Shown: piece by piece, positions 7,899 to 16,041 of the stretch | How the letters are laid out: every line of letters starts with the position of its first letter | Numbering within the stretch: the first letter of the stretch is position 1 | Assembly (NCBI RefSeq): GCF_032337115.1 | Contig: NZ_JAVXZY010000005.1 | Location: 1-64,000, forward strand | From: Roseateles_C aquae | GTDB lineage: Bacteria > Pseudomonadota > Gammaproteobacteria > Burkholderiales > Burkholderiaceae_C | Reading direction: 5' to 3' | Length of the DNA: 64,000 nt | Notes under the pieces: model-generated | Databases searched by the model: none | Told to the model about the DNA's origin: nothing | What the model saw: only the letters and a program-made list of their open reading frames with translations | Program-made: the position numbers and the translations under genes

Positions 7899-9530
7899 TT
7901 GCCGGACGCGCGCACTCTTGCCGAGGCGGTGCTCGGGTGGAGGTCCAAGCTGTTGTCGATCCCTGCCATCGCCCTGGCCCTGCTGCTGGCGGCGCTTTTG
8001 CTCTGCCTTGGGCTGCTGCTGAGTCAGCAAAGGCATTTGCGTGCCCAGCAGCAGCGCCTGCTGGGGCTGGAGACGGCGCTGGAAGCCAGCGGTGCGGCGC
8101 CTTGGGAATGGTTCGTGGCCGAGCGCCGCATCGTGCTCAGCGATGCCTATTACCGCCAGCTCGGCTATGCCGTTGGCGACTTCCCGCCGGAAGACTTCGC
8201 CTGGCGCCAGTTGCTGCATCCCGATGACAAGTCGCGCGCCATCGACAACGTCAAACGCTACCTGAAGGCGCCGGAGACGGCCTATTTCAATGAATACCGG
8301 ATGCGTACCACCGACGGCCGCTGGCGCTGGATCCTGGCTCGCGGCCGCGTGGTCAAGCGCGATGCAGAGGGTCAGGTCTTGCTTCTCGTCGGTACCCATC
8401 TCGACATTGACGCGATGAAGCGCCAGCAGATGGCCTATGTCGAGTCGCAGGAACGCTTCCAGAAGATCTACGAGACCACGCCGGACTCGATGGGCATCAC
8501 CCGCATCTCCGATGGCCTCTACCTGGACGTGAACGCCTCCTTCAGCCGCATCGGTGGCTACAGCCGTGAGGAGGTCTTGGGCCGCACCAGCCTGCAGCTC
8601 GGTGTCTGGGTCGATCCGCAGCAGCGCGAACAGCTGATCGAGACCTTTCGCAGCGAAGGCAAGGTCGATTCAATGGAGATGGCAATACGCCGCAAGGATG
8701 GCGTGGTCGTTCACGGCTTGATGTCGATACGGCCGTTGTCGGTCAATGGCGAAGACTGCATGCTCTTCATCTACCGCGACATCTCGGAATGGCGTCGTCT
8801 GCATGCCGAGGCTGAGCGGGCGCGGGCAGAGGGTGTCGCGGCAGCGGCGGCCAGCCGCGCCAAGTCGGAGTTTCTGTCGCGGATGAGCCATGAGCTGCGC
8901 ACGCCGCTGAACGCGGTGCTGGGCTTTGGTCAGGTCTTGCAAAGCAATGCCAGCCTGGACCAGCGTGCGCGCCAACAGCTCGACGGCATTCTGGGCGCCG
9001 GCTGGCATTTGCTGCAGCTGATCAACGATGTGCTGGACCTCAGTCGCATCGAGGGCGGGCATCTGCATGTGGCGGTGCAGCCAACTGAACTGGCGCCGCT
9101 GCTGCGCGAGGCGCTGGACATGGTCGGCGCCCAGGCAGCGGCGGCCGGTATCAGCCTGGCGGTGGAGGGTTTGCCCGCCTTGAGGGTCAAGGCCGATGCG
9201 CTGCGCCTGCGTCAGGCCTTGTTGAACCTGCTCAGCAATGCGATCAAGTACAACCGCCGCGGCGGCCATGTCTGGCTGCGGGTGAATCAGCCCAGCGAGC
9301 GCGAACTGGATGTGCTGGTGGCGGACGACGGCCTGGGCATGAGCCCGACCCAGCTGCAGCATCTGTTCGAGCCCTTCAACCGCCTCGGTCGTGAACGCGA
9401 GGCCATCGACGGCACCGGCATCGGCCTGGTGCTGAGCCGCCATCTGATCGAGGCCATGGGCGGCAGCTTGACGTTGAGCAGCGCGGCCGAGCAGGGCACC
9501 GAGGCGCGCATCCGGCTGAAGCGGGCCTGA
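7899..9530 (+). CDS. PAS-domain sensor histidine kinase
   Basis: A 543-aa kinase: one N-terminal membrane helix (about 18-41), a first PAS/PAC region (about 60-170, PEDFAWRQLLHPDD and YRMRTTDGRWRWI), a second PAS (about 180-300), HisKA with intact SHELRTPLNAVLGF (His near 331) and HATPase with NAIKYN, DDGLGM and GTGIGL. No receiver or second periplasmic helix is seen, so sensing is probably cytoplasmic. The first start is TTG 7899; a GTG at 7929 is an alternative, and neither has a strong ribosome site. It is divergent from the HD-GYP regulator and could be its true phosphodonor, since the adjacent kinase-like protein lacks the His. Confidence 0.88.
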   Translation: MPDARTLAEAVLGWRSKLLSIPAIALALLLAALLLCLGLLLSQQRHLRAQQQRLLGLETALEASGAAPWEWFVAERRIVLSDAYYRQLGYAVGDFPPEDFAWRQLLHPDDKSRAIDNVKRYLKAPETAYFNEYRMRTTDGRWRWILARGRVVKRDAEGQVLLLVGTHLDIDAMKRQQMAYVESQERFQKIYETTPDSMGITRISDGLYLDVNASFSRIGGYSREEVLGRTSLQLGVWVDPQQREQLIETFRSEGKVDSMEMAIRRKDGVVVHGLMSIRPLSVNGEDCMLFIYRDISEWRRLHAEAERARAEGVAAAAASRAKSEFLSRMSHELRTPLNAVLGFGQVLQSNASLDQRARQQLDGILGAGWHLLQLINDVLDLSRIEGGHLHVAVQPTELAPLLREALDMVGAQAAAAGISLAVEGLPALRVKADALRLRQALLNLLSNAIKYNRRGGHVWLRVNQPSERELDVLVADDGLGMSPTQLQHLFEPFNRLGREREAIDGTGIGLVLSRHLIEAMGGSLTLSSAAEQGTEARIRLKRA

Positions 9531-9543
9531 GCCGTCGCAGGCT

Positions 9544-10587
9544 TCAGCTGCTGCCGGCCTCGCTGACACCTGCCGAGGCAAAGCTGGCCATCTCACCCAG
9601 CACCCGGCAGGCCGATTCCAGCAGCGGCCAGGCCAGCGCCGCGCCCGAGCCTTCGCCCAGCCTGAGGCCGAGGTCCAGCAACGGATCGGCCTGCAGCGCC
9701 TGCAGCATCAGCCGGTGGCCGGGTTCGTCCGAGCGGTGCGAGAACACGCAACGTTCCAGCACCGCCGGCTGCAAACGTGCCGCGACCAGCACCGCGCTGC
9801 TGGCAATGAAGCCGTCGACGACGATGACGCGGCGCTCCAGCGCCGCCTGCAAGATGCTGCCGACCATCATCGCGATCTCGAAGCCGCCCATTGCCGCCAG
9901 GGCCGCCAGGGGCTCGCTAGCGCCGTGGTGGCGATCCAGCACGCGGGCCAGCACCTGGGTCTTGTGGTCCAGCTGCGCATCGTTGAGCCCGGTGCCGCGG
10001 CCGGTGCACAGGGCGATCGGCTGGCCGGCGAGCCTGGCCAGCAGCAGCGCCGCGGCCGAGCTGTTGCCGATGCCCATCTCGCCCAGCAGCACGGCATTGC
10101 CGGGGCGCTGGCGCAGCAGGGTCTTGCCGGCGGCAATGGCGGTGGCGCATTGGTCGGCGCTCATGGCCGGCCCGTGCAGCGAATCGGCTGTGCCTGCGGC
10201 GATCTTGGCAATCTGCAAGCCCGGCCGCGGCGTGAACTCGTGATTGACGCCGGCATCGATGACGGTCAGCGCCATGCCATGCTGGCGAGCCAGCACACTG
10301 ACCGCCGCGCCACCGGCGATGAAGTTCTCGACCATCTGCCAGGTCACATCGGACGGGTAGGCCGACACGCCCTGGGCGGTCAGGCCATGGTCGCCGGCGA
10401 AGACCATCATTTGTGGCTCGCTCAGGCGCGGCGTTTCGCTGCCGAGGATCAGGCCCAGGCGCAGCATCAGCGTCTCCAGCCGGCCCAGCGCGCCCAAGGG
10501 CTTGGTCTTCTGATCGATGCGCTGTTGCAGGCGCTCGGCCAGCACGGCGTCGTGCAGGGACGGGATGGCGGGGATCAGTTCGATCAT
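9544..10587 (-). CDS. cobT: Nicotinate-nucleotide--dimethylbenzimidazole phosphoribosyltransferase CobT
   Basis: Makes alpha-ribazole 5'-phosphate from nicotinate mononucleotide and 5,6-dimethylbenzimidazole. The 347-aa protein begins MIELIPAIPSLHDAVLAERL and has KTKPLGALGRLE, the VFAGDHGL motif, the EMGIGNSSAAALL loop and the C-terminal GEGSGAALA containing the catalytic Glu of the family. Length is normal. ATG 10587 overlaps the stop of the upstream BtuF-like gene (ATGA). It is the last gene of the long cob message; the bluB product further upstream supplies its base. Confidence 0.96.
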   Translation of the reverse strand: MIELIPAIPSLHDAVLAERLQQRIDQKTKPLGALGRLETLMLRLGLILGSETPRLSEPQMMVFAGDHGLTAQGVSAYPSDVTWQMVENFIAGGAAVSVLARQHGMALTVIDAGVNHEFTPRPGLQIAKIAAGTADSLHGPAMSADQCATAIAAGKTLLRQRPGNAVLLGEMGIGNSSAAALLLARLAGQPIALCTGRGTGLNDAQLDHKTQVLARVLDRHHGASEPLAALAAMGGFEIAMMVGSILQAALERRVIVVDGFIASSAVLVAARLQPAVLERCVFSHRSDEPGHRLMLQALQADPLLDLGLRLGEGSGAALAWPLLESACRVLGEMASFASAGVSEAGSS

Positions 10588-11369
10588 GACTTCACTCCAA
10601 CAACAGTGGCTTGTATGGCGGCGAGCACCTGGCGGGCGCCGCGCTCGATGGCGGCTGGGCCGGGCGCGAGAATGTCGGCCGACTTGATCTCGGCCAGCCG
10701 GGCATTCAGCGCCGCGAAGCCGGGCCGGGCGAGCACGCGCTCGGGCACGAACTTCTTGCCGCACCAGGAGCCAAGGATCAGCTGCGGCTCGCGCACCAGC
10801 ACCTCGTCGTGGCTGACGATGCGCTGCTTGGCAAAGCCGGCGCGGGCGCGCTCGGCAAAGACGTCGATGCCGCCGGCCAGCTGGATGATTTCGCTGACCC
10901 AGCCAATGCCGCAGATCAGCGGATCGTCCCATTCCTCGAAGAACACCCGCGGGCGCCAGGGCAGGGCGGCTGCCGATTCTGCGATCTCGGCCTGGGTGGC
11001 CCGCAGCGAGTTGACCAGGCGGGCCGCTTCGGCCTCGCGCCCGACCAGCACGCCGAGGCGCTCGATCATCGTGTGGATGCCCGCCAGATCACGCTGATCG
11101 AGCCACAGCGTGGCCAGACCGGCGGCGGCGCATTCATCGAGCAGCGGCTTTTGCAGATCGGAGAAGCCGATCACCAGATCGGGCTGCACCGCCTGGATGC
11201 GCTCCAGCTTCATGCTTGAGAAACCGCTGATCTTGGGCTTTTCGGCGCGCGCCTCGGGCGGATGCACGCTGTAGCCGGAGATGCCGGCGACGTGCTCGCT
11301 GGCACCCAGCCGGTACAGCACCTCGACGGCCTCGGTCGACAGGCAGGCGATGCGTTGCGGTGTTGTCAT
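10584..11369 (-). CDS. BtuF-like cobalamin-binding protein lacking a signal peptide
   Basis: The 261-aa protein is related to the periplasmic binding protein family of BtuF/FhuD, but starts directly with the fold (MTTPQRIACLSTEAVEVLYRLG) and shows no export signal. Family features include the ERIQAVQPDLVIGFSDLQ segment and the C-terminal domain FEEWDDPLICGIGWVSEIIQLAG. A second, properly exported BtuF is encoded at 26328-27209. The position between cobQ and cobT suggests a cytoplasmic corrinoid-binding role, perhaps holding an intermediate; this is inference. It overlaps both neighbours by ATGA-type junctions. A missed upstream signal sequence is unlikely because the cobQ frame ends at 11366. 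Confidence 0.82.
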   Translation of the reverse strand: MTTPQRIACLSTEAVEVLYRLGASEHVAGISGYSVHPPEARAEKPKISGFSSMKLERIQAVQPDLVIGFSDLQKPLLDECAAAGLATLWLDQRDLAGIHTMIERLGVLVGREAEAARLVNSLRATQAEIAESAAALPWRPRVFFEEWDDPLICGIGWVSEIIQLAGGIDVFAERARAGFAKQRIVSHDEVLVREPQLILGSWCGKKFVPERVLARPGFAALNARLAEIKSADILAPGPAAIERGARQVLAAIQATVVGVKS

Positions 11370-12865
11370 GCGCGGGGCTCCAGCAATTGCATCAGCAGCC
11401 CGGGGGCGAAATGCGTGTCGATGTAGTCGGCCAGGCCGTCAAAGACCTGATCCAGCGTCTGCACCTGCTGGCCGAACAGCGCGCGCAGCAGCGCCGGCTG
11501 CTCGAACAGGCCGTGGGCGTAGACACCCAGCACGCTGCCGGCCTGCCAGCCGATGGGCGCGCCGGCATCGTCGCGCAGCGCCACCTCGGCGGCGGCCAGG
11601 CTGGGGTGCTGGACGGTGCGGCCATGGTGGATCTCATAACCTTCCGAATCAATGCCCTGCCAGGCTTGCCAGGGCGCGGCCAGCGTGTCGGCAAAGCGCA
11701 GCCGCGTGGGCCGCAGCAGCTTGTCGCGTTCGAACTGGGTCACCAACGGCAGCAGGCCCAGGCCGGGCGCATTGCCGTCGATGCCATGCGGATCGACCAG
11801 CGTTTCGCCCAGCATCTGCAGGCCGCCGCAAATGCCCAGCAGCGGGCGGCCGGCAGCGGCGTGGCGGGCAATCGCCGCATCCAGCCCCTGGGCACGCAGC
11901 CAGGCCAGATCGGCCGCTACCGCCTTGGAGCCGGGCAGGATGATCCAGTCGGCGCCGTCCAGCTCGGCCGGGCTGCGCGCCCAGCTGAGGCGCACACCAG
12001 GCAGATTGCGCAGCGGCTGGAACTCGTCGAGGTTCGAGAGGCGCGGATAGGCGACGACGACGATCCGCAGTGGCCGTCCGGCGCCACCGGGCCAGGCGGC
12101 GGCGCCGCCATCGTCATAGAGTCCATCCTCTTCGGGCAGGCCATGGCCGCGCCACATCGGCAGCACGGCCACGGTGGGCACGCCGGTCAGCGCCTGCAGC
12201 TGCTCGGGGCCGGGCGCGAGCAGGCTGGCGTCGCCACGGAAGCGGTTCAGCACAAAGCCGCGTATGAGCGCGCGCTCTTGGGTCGGCAGCAGCTGATGGG
12301 TGCCGTAGAGATGGGCGAAGGCGCCGCCGCGGTCGATATCGGTGACCAGCAGGCAGGCGGCGTCGACCTCCAGCGCGGTACGCATATTGACGTAGTCGCT
12401 GCTGTGCAAGTTGATCTCGGCCGGCGAGCCGGCGCCTTCGATGACGACGACATCGTTCTCGGCCATCAAGGCGTGCAGCGCCGGCCGTGCGTGCAGCCAG
12501 AGCTGCTCGCTGCGCTCGCGCCAGGGCATGCGGGTCAGCCGCTCGTCGACCTCGCCGAGCACCACCACCTGCGAGGCAGTGTCGGCCTCGGGCTTGAGCA
12601 GCACCGGGTTCATCCGCACCTCGGGCACCCGGCGGGCCGCCAGCGCCTGGAAGTACTGGGCGCTGCCGATCTCGCCCATTCGACCGAATTCAGCCATCGA
12701 GCCAGGCGGCGGGCCAGCAACGACCACACGAGCGTTGTTGCTCATGTTCTGCGCCTTGAAGGGCGCGACCTTGAGACCCTGGCGCGCATACCAGCGGCAC
12801 AGCGCCGTGGCTAGCCAGCTTTTTCCCGCGCCGCTGGTCGTTCCCAGCACCATCACTGCAGGCAT
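11366..12865 (-). CDS. cobQ: Cobyric acid synthase CobQ
   Basis: ATP- and glutamine-dependent amidation of adenosyl-cobyrinate a,c-diamide at positions b, d, e and g. The 499-aa protein has an N-terminal dethiobiotin-synthetase-like P-loop domain (TSGAGKS, residues 9-15; KAQNMSNNARV) and a C-terminal class I glutamine amidotransferase domain with the nucleophile in LLGICGGLQML near 346 and the His in YEIHHGRT near 411. I chose ATG 12865, which gives the standard MPAVMVLGTTSGAGKS start; the longer open frame overlaps cobD. It overlaps cobD by 13 bp and the BtuF-like gene by 4 bp. Confidence 0.96.
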   Translation of the reverse strand: MPAVMVLGTTSGAGKSWLATALCRWYARQGLKVAPFKAQNMSNNARVVVAGPPPGSMAEFGRMGEIGSAQYFQALAARRVPEVRMNPVLLKPEADTASQVVVLGEVDERLTRMPWRERSEQLWLHARPALHALMAENDVVVIEGAGSPAEINLHSSDYVNMRTALEVDAACLLVTDIDRGGAFAHLYGTHQLLPTQERALIRGFVLNRFRGDASLLAPGPEQLQALTGVPTVAVLPMWRGHGLPEEDGLYDDGGAAAWPGGAGRPLRIVVVAYPRLSNLDEFQPLRNLPGVRLSWARSPAELDGADWIILPGSKAVAADLAWLRAQGLDAAIARHAAAGRPLLGICGGLQMLGETLVDPHGIDGNAPGLGLLPLVTQFERDKLLRPTRLRFADTLAAPWQAWQGIDSEGYEIHHGRTVQHPSLAAAEVALRDDAGAPIGWQAGSVLGVYAHGLFEQPALLRALFGQQVQTLDQVFDGLADYIDTHFAPGLLMQLLEPRA

Positions 12866-13884
12866 TGCATCTGCTCCAAAACGTTTTTCAATGCGGCCTG
12901 GGCCACGGGGGGCTGAACCGAAACGCGCAACAGGCCGGCCATGCCAAAGGAGGCGGCGTCGCGCAGCTTGATGCCTGCGGCGCGCAGCGCGGCGTGCTCG
13001 GCCGCTGCAAAGGGCCGCGGCGGCCGGGCCAGCCAGAAATTGCTGCAGCTGGGCCGCTGCTGCCAGCCCAGTTCGGCAAGCAGCGCACGCTGGCTGTCGC
13101 GCCAGCGGCGCAGTTGCTGGCGCTGCAGTTCCAACGCCGGCGCGAAGCGCGTCCAGTGCTCGAGCAGCACCACGCCCTCGGCCGACAGCACCCAGCTGGC
13201 TGCCAAGGCCTCGGCATGCGGGCGCAGCGCATCGTCCTCGTGTGGCGCCAGCAGATAGGCGGCGCGCACGCCCGTCAGGCCCAGCGCCTTGTTCGGGCAC
13301 TGCAGGCGCCAGCAGGCCTCGGCCAGTGCGGCAGGCAGGGCGCTTTGGCCATCCAGCCGCAAGGGCTCGCAGGCCAGGTCGACGGCCAGGATAGCGCCGC
13401 TGTCATCCAAAGCTCGTTGCAGCCGGGCCCAGTCCTCGGACGAGAAGCTGCTGCCGGTCGGGTTGCAGGGCTCACAGGCCCAGACCAGGGCCGGACCGCT
13501 GTTCGCAAGGGCTTGGCACAGCGCTTCGGCGTCGGCATAGCCATGAACTGCCAGGCCCAGCGCCTGCGCCGCAGCGGCGTAGTCACCAAAGCCGGGCGAG
13601 GGCACGAAGACCTCGTGGATGCCGGCCAGCTTCGCCGCCAGGCTCAGCCGGCGGATCGCTTCGCTGCCGCCGGCGGCTGGCAGCACACGCTCGGCGGCCA
13701 GCTGTTCGTGGTGGGCCAGGCTTTGGCGCAGCGCGGCATAGGCCGGGTCTGGATAGCGCTGCCGATCAGCGCCCACCAGCGCCACCTGCAGCGATTCGGG
13801 AGGCGGCAATGGCCAGGCGTTGCTGGAAAAGTCGTGGCTGATCGGCCCCAGGCCATCACTGCCGCCATGCACGTTCACGCTCAT
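12853..13884 (-). CDS. cobD: Threonine-phosphate decarboxylase CobD
   Basis: PLP-dependent fold-type I enzyme producing (R)-1-amino-2-propanol phosphate, the linker of the cobalamin nucleotide loop. The 343-aa protein opens with HGGSDGLGPISHDFSSNAWP, typical of the family, has EPCNPTGSSF, and the Schiff-base lysine in CPNKALGLTGVRAAYL near residue 197. Called CobC in the Pseudomonas nomenclature. Overlaps cbiB upstream by 4 bp and cobQ downstream by 13 bp, so the genes are translationally coupled. Its product is the substrate of the adjacent cbiB product. Confidence 0.94.
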   Translation of the reverse strand: MSVNVHGGSDGLGPISHDFSSNAWPLPPPESLQVALVGADRQRYPDPAYAALRQSLAHHEQLAAERVLPAAGGSEAIRRLSLAAKLAGIHEVFVPSPGFGDYAAAAQALGLAVHGYADAEALCQALANSGPALVWACEPCNPTGSSFSSEDWARLQRALDDSGAILAVDLACEPLRLDGQSALPAALAEACWRLQCPNKALGLTGVRAAYLLAPHEDDALRPHAEALAASWVLSAEGVVLLEHWTRFAPALELQRQQLRRWRDSQRALLAELGWQQRPSCSNFWLARPPRPFAAAEHAALRAAGIKLRDAASFGMAGLLRVSVQPPVAQAALKNVLEQMQCLQ

Positions 13885-14822
13885 GCCAGTCCCCCACGCA
13901 GCAGCCCCGCCAGCAGCACCAGCGGCAGCACCGCGGCCAGCAGGGCGCGGCCAGCCAGGCGCAGCGCCGCGTCCAGGTCTTGCGATTCGGGCGCGCGGCC
14001 CGCTTCGTTCAGCGTATAGACCCCCGGCTTGCCCAGCCGCACACCCAGGCGCAGCGCCATCGCGCCCATGGGCCAGCCGCCGTTGGGCGAGGGTGTTCGC
14101 GCAGCCTCCTGGCGCAGTCGGCCGCTGCCCTGCAGGCCTTGAATTGACCAGGCGGTCAGCCGTGCCGGTGCCCAGGACAGCGCATCATCGGCAAAGGCCG
14201 CGCACTTGCCGGCCCATTCCCAGCGGCCGCGATAGCCCCACATCGCGTCGGCCGTATTGGCAAAGCGGTAGACCGCCGCGCCGGGCAGGCCCAAGAGCAT
14301 GAACCAGAACAGAGGCGCGACGACCGAATCGTTGAGGTTCTCGGCCAGCGTGGAGATCGCCGCCTCGCGGACCTCGGCGGCGCTGAGCTGGCGGGTGTCG
14401 CGGCTGACCAGGCGGGCCAGCTGCGTGCGTCCCTCCTCCAGCGAACGCTGCAAGGCGATTTCGACGGCCGCGACCTCATCGCGCAGCATGCGCCAGGCCA
14501 GCAGCGGCTTCAGGCACAGGCCCAGCCACAGTGCGCCAGCCAGCCACCACATGCCGCCCCGCCAGGGCTGCAGCCAGCGCCACATGGCCTGCTCCAGCAG
14601 CAGCGCTACGGCAAAGGACAGCGTCGCGCCAACAAACCACAGCAGCGCGCCCAGGCCCAGCGCCTCCGAGCCGTGGCGCAGGCGCAGCAACGGTACGCTC
14701 ATCGCCTTCAGATAGCGCCCCATCGCCACGACGGGATGCGCCCAGGACGGCGGCTCGCCGAACAGGCGATCGACCAGCAGGGCGATCAGCATCGCCAGCG
14801 GCAGCAGCCAGGGCAGGGCCAT
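13881..14822 (-). CDS. cbiB: Adenosylcobinamide-phosphate synthase CbiB
   Basis: Membrane enzyme that attaches aminopropanol phosphate to adenosylcobyric acid. The 313-aa protein begins with a hydrophobic helix followed by DRLFGEPPSWAHPVVAMGRY, the CbiB signature, with later family motifs RDTRQLSAAEVREAAISTLA and the NDSVVAPLFW helix. Named CobD in Pseudomonas usage. Overlaps cobD by 4 bp; its start abuts the cobO stop (shared base 14822). Length and motifs are normal. Confidence 0.95.
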   Translation of the reverse strand: MALPWLLPLAMLIALLVDRLFGEPPSWAHPVVAMGRYLKAMSVPLLRLRHGSEALGLGALLWFVGATLSFAVALLLEQAMWRWLQPWRGGMWWLAGALWLGLCLKPLLAWRMLRDEVAAVEIALQRSLEEGRTQLARLVSRDTRQLSAAEVREAAISTLAENLNDSVVAPLFWFMLLGLPGAAVYRFANTADAMWGYRGRWEWAGKCAAFADDALSWAPARLTAWSIQGLQGSGRLRQEAARTPSPNGGWPMGAMALRLGVRLGKPGVYTLNEAGRAPESQDLDAALRLAGRALLAAVLPLVLLAGLLRGGLA

Positions 14823-15391
14823 CAGTCTTCGATTCCGCGTTGAGCAGGAACCCCTGCCTTGAAGTGATGCTTGACCATCGTCATCTCGGTCACCGTGTCG
14901 GCCAGCTCGATCAGCTCCTGCGGCGCGTTGCGGCCGGTCAGCACCACATGGACATGGCTGGGCCGCTCGCGCAGGGCGCTGAGCACCTGTTCCAGCGGCA
15001 GCCAGCCATAGCGCAGCGGGTACATGATCTCGTCCAGCACGACGAGGAAATGCTCGCCGGCGGCGATGGTTGCGGCGGCGCGCGTCCAGCCGTCTCGCGC
15101 CAGCTGCGCACTGTGCTCCAGATCGCGGCTCTTCCAGGAGAAGCCATCGCCAAGGCCCTCGATCGGCACGCCCAGCTGTTCGAACATCCGGTGCTCGCCG
15201 AAGCGGGCGCTGGGCACCTTCATGAACTGATAGATCTTGACCGCCTTGCCGCGGCCGTGGGCACGCAGCGCCAGGCCGAAGGCGGCCGTGCTCTTGCCCT
15301 TGCCGTTGCCGGTGTGGACGAGGATCAGGCCGCGGCGCTCGGCGGTGGGCTGCTGGCGCTGGTAATCAACAGGCGGGGATTCAATCTGCAT
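14822..15391 (-). CDS. cobO: Cob(I)yrinic acid a,c-diamide adenosyltransferase CobO/BtuR
   Basis: Transfers the adenosyl group from ATP to cob(I)alamin-type corrinoids. The 189-aa protein has the P-loop GNGKGKST at residues 28-35, the KIYQFMK strand, the Walker-B-like VVLDEIMYPL and the C-terminal HHFKAGVPAQRGIED, all hallmarks of the CobA/CobO/BtuR family. Overlaps bluB by 11 bp. It may serve both salvage and de novo routes. Confidence 0.96.
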   Translation of the reverse strand: MQIESPPVDYQRQQPTAERRGLILVHTGNGKGKSTAAFGLALRAHGRGKAVKIYQFMKVPSARFGEHRMFEQLGVPIEGLGDGFSWKSRDLEHSAQLARDGWTRAAATIAAGEHFLVVLDEIMYPLRYGWLPLEQVLSALRERPSHVHVVLTGRNAPQELIELADTVTEMTMVKHHFKAGVPAQRGIED

Positions 15392-16028
15392 GGTCGGGGG
15401 CTTTCATCAGCATCTCGTGCAGCGGGCGGCGTTGCCGCCAGCCCGTTTGTTCGAGCATCGGTTTTTCATAGAAGGCGGGCACCGGGCCCAGGCACAGCAG
15501 GCCCAGCGGCCGGGCGCCTTCGGGCAGTTCCAGCAAGCGTGCCAGCGCCAGCGGGTCGAACATCGAAACCCAGCCCAGGCCCAGATTCTCCACGCGTGCG
15601 GCGAGCCAGAGGTTCTGCACGGCGGCGCCCGCCGAGCACAGGGCCATTTCCTGGGGCAGCGTGCGGCGGCCGAAGAGGGTGCCATCGTCGGCAGGCAGAA
15701 CCAGGGCCAGCAGTTCGGCACAGTCGCGCAGGCCTTCGACCTTGAGGCGCAGGAACTCATCGGACCGTGAGCCCAGCGCCGCGGCGGTGGCCAGACGTTC
15801 GGCCTCCACCAGCGGGGCCAACCGGGCGCGCCAGGCGTTGCTGCTCAGGCGCATGAAGCGCCAGGGCTGCATCAGGCCGACGGAGGGCGCCTGGTGGGCC
15901 GCCTGCAGCAGCCGTTCGAGCTGCGCGTCCGGCAGCGGCGGGCCGGGCAGGAAATGGCGGCAATCGCGCCGTTGCGCAATGGCCTCGCGGACCACCTCGG
16001 CCTGCGCGTGAGTGAAATGGGCAGTCAT
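15381..16028 (-). CDS. bluB: 5,6-Dimethylbenzimidazole synthase BluB
   Basis: Oxygen-dependent nitroreductase-fold enzyme that cannibalises reduced FMN to make the cobalamin lower ligand. The 215-aa protein has the BluB pattern RRDCRHFLPGPPLP near the N-terminus, the HQAPSVGLMQPWRF flavin-contact segment, and LGLGWVSMFDP in the C-terminal half. The start at ATG 16028 gives MTAHFTHAQ; the frame opens farther upstream into the TonB receptor gene. Presence of bluB implies aerobic synthesis of dimethylbenzimidazole for the downstream cobT. Confidence 0.95.
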   Translation of the reverse strand: MTAHFTHAQAEVVREAIAQRRDCRHFLPGPPLPDAQLERLLQAAHQAPSVGLMQPWRFMRLSSNAWRARLAPLVEAERLATAAALGSRSDEFLRLKVEGLRDCAELLALVLPADDGTLFGRRTLPQEMALCSAGAAVQNLWLAARVENLGLGWVSMFDPLALARLLELPEGARPLGLLCLGPVPAFYEKPMLEQTGWRQRRPLHEMLMKAPDHAD

Positions 16029-16041
16029 AGGCTGTGATGAC

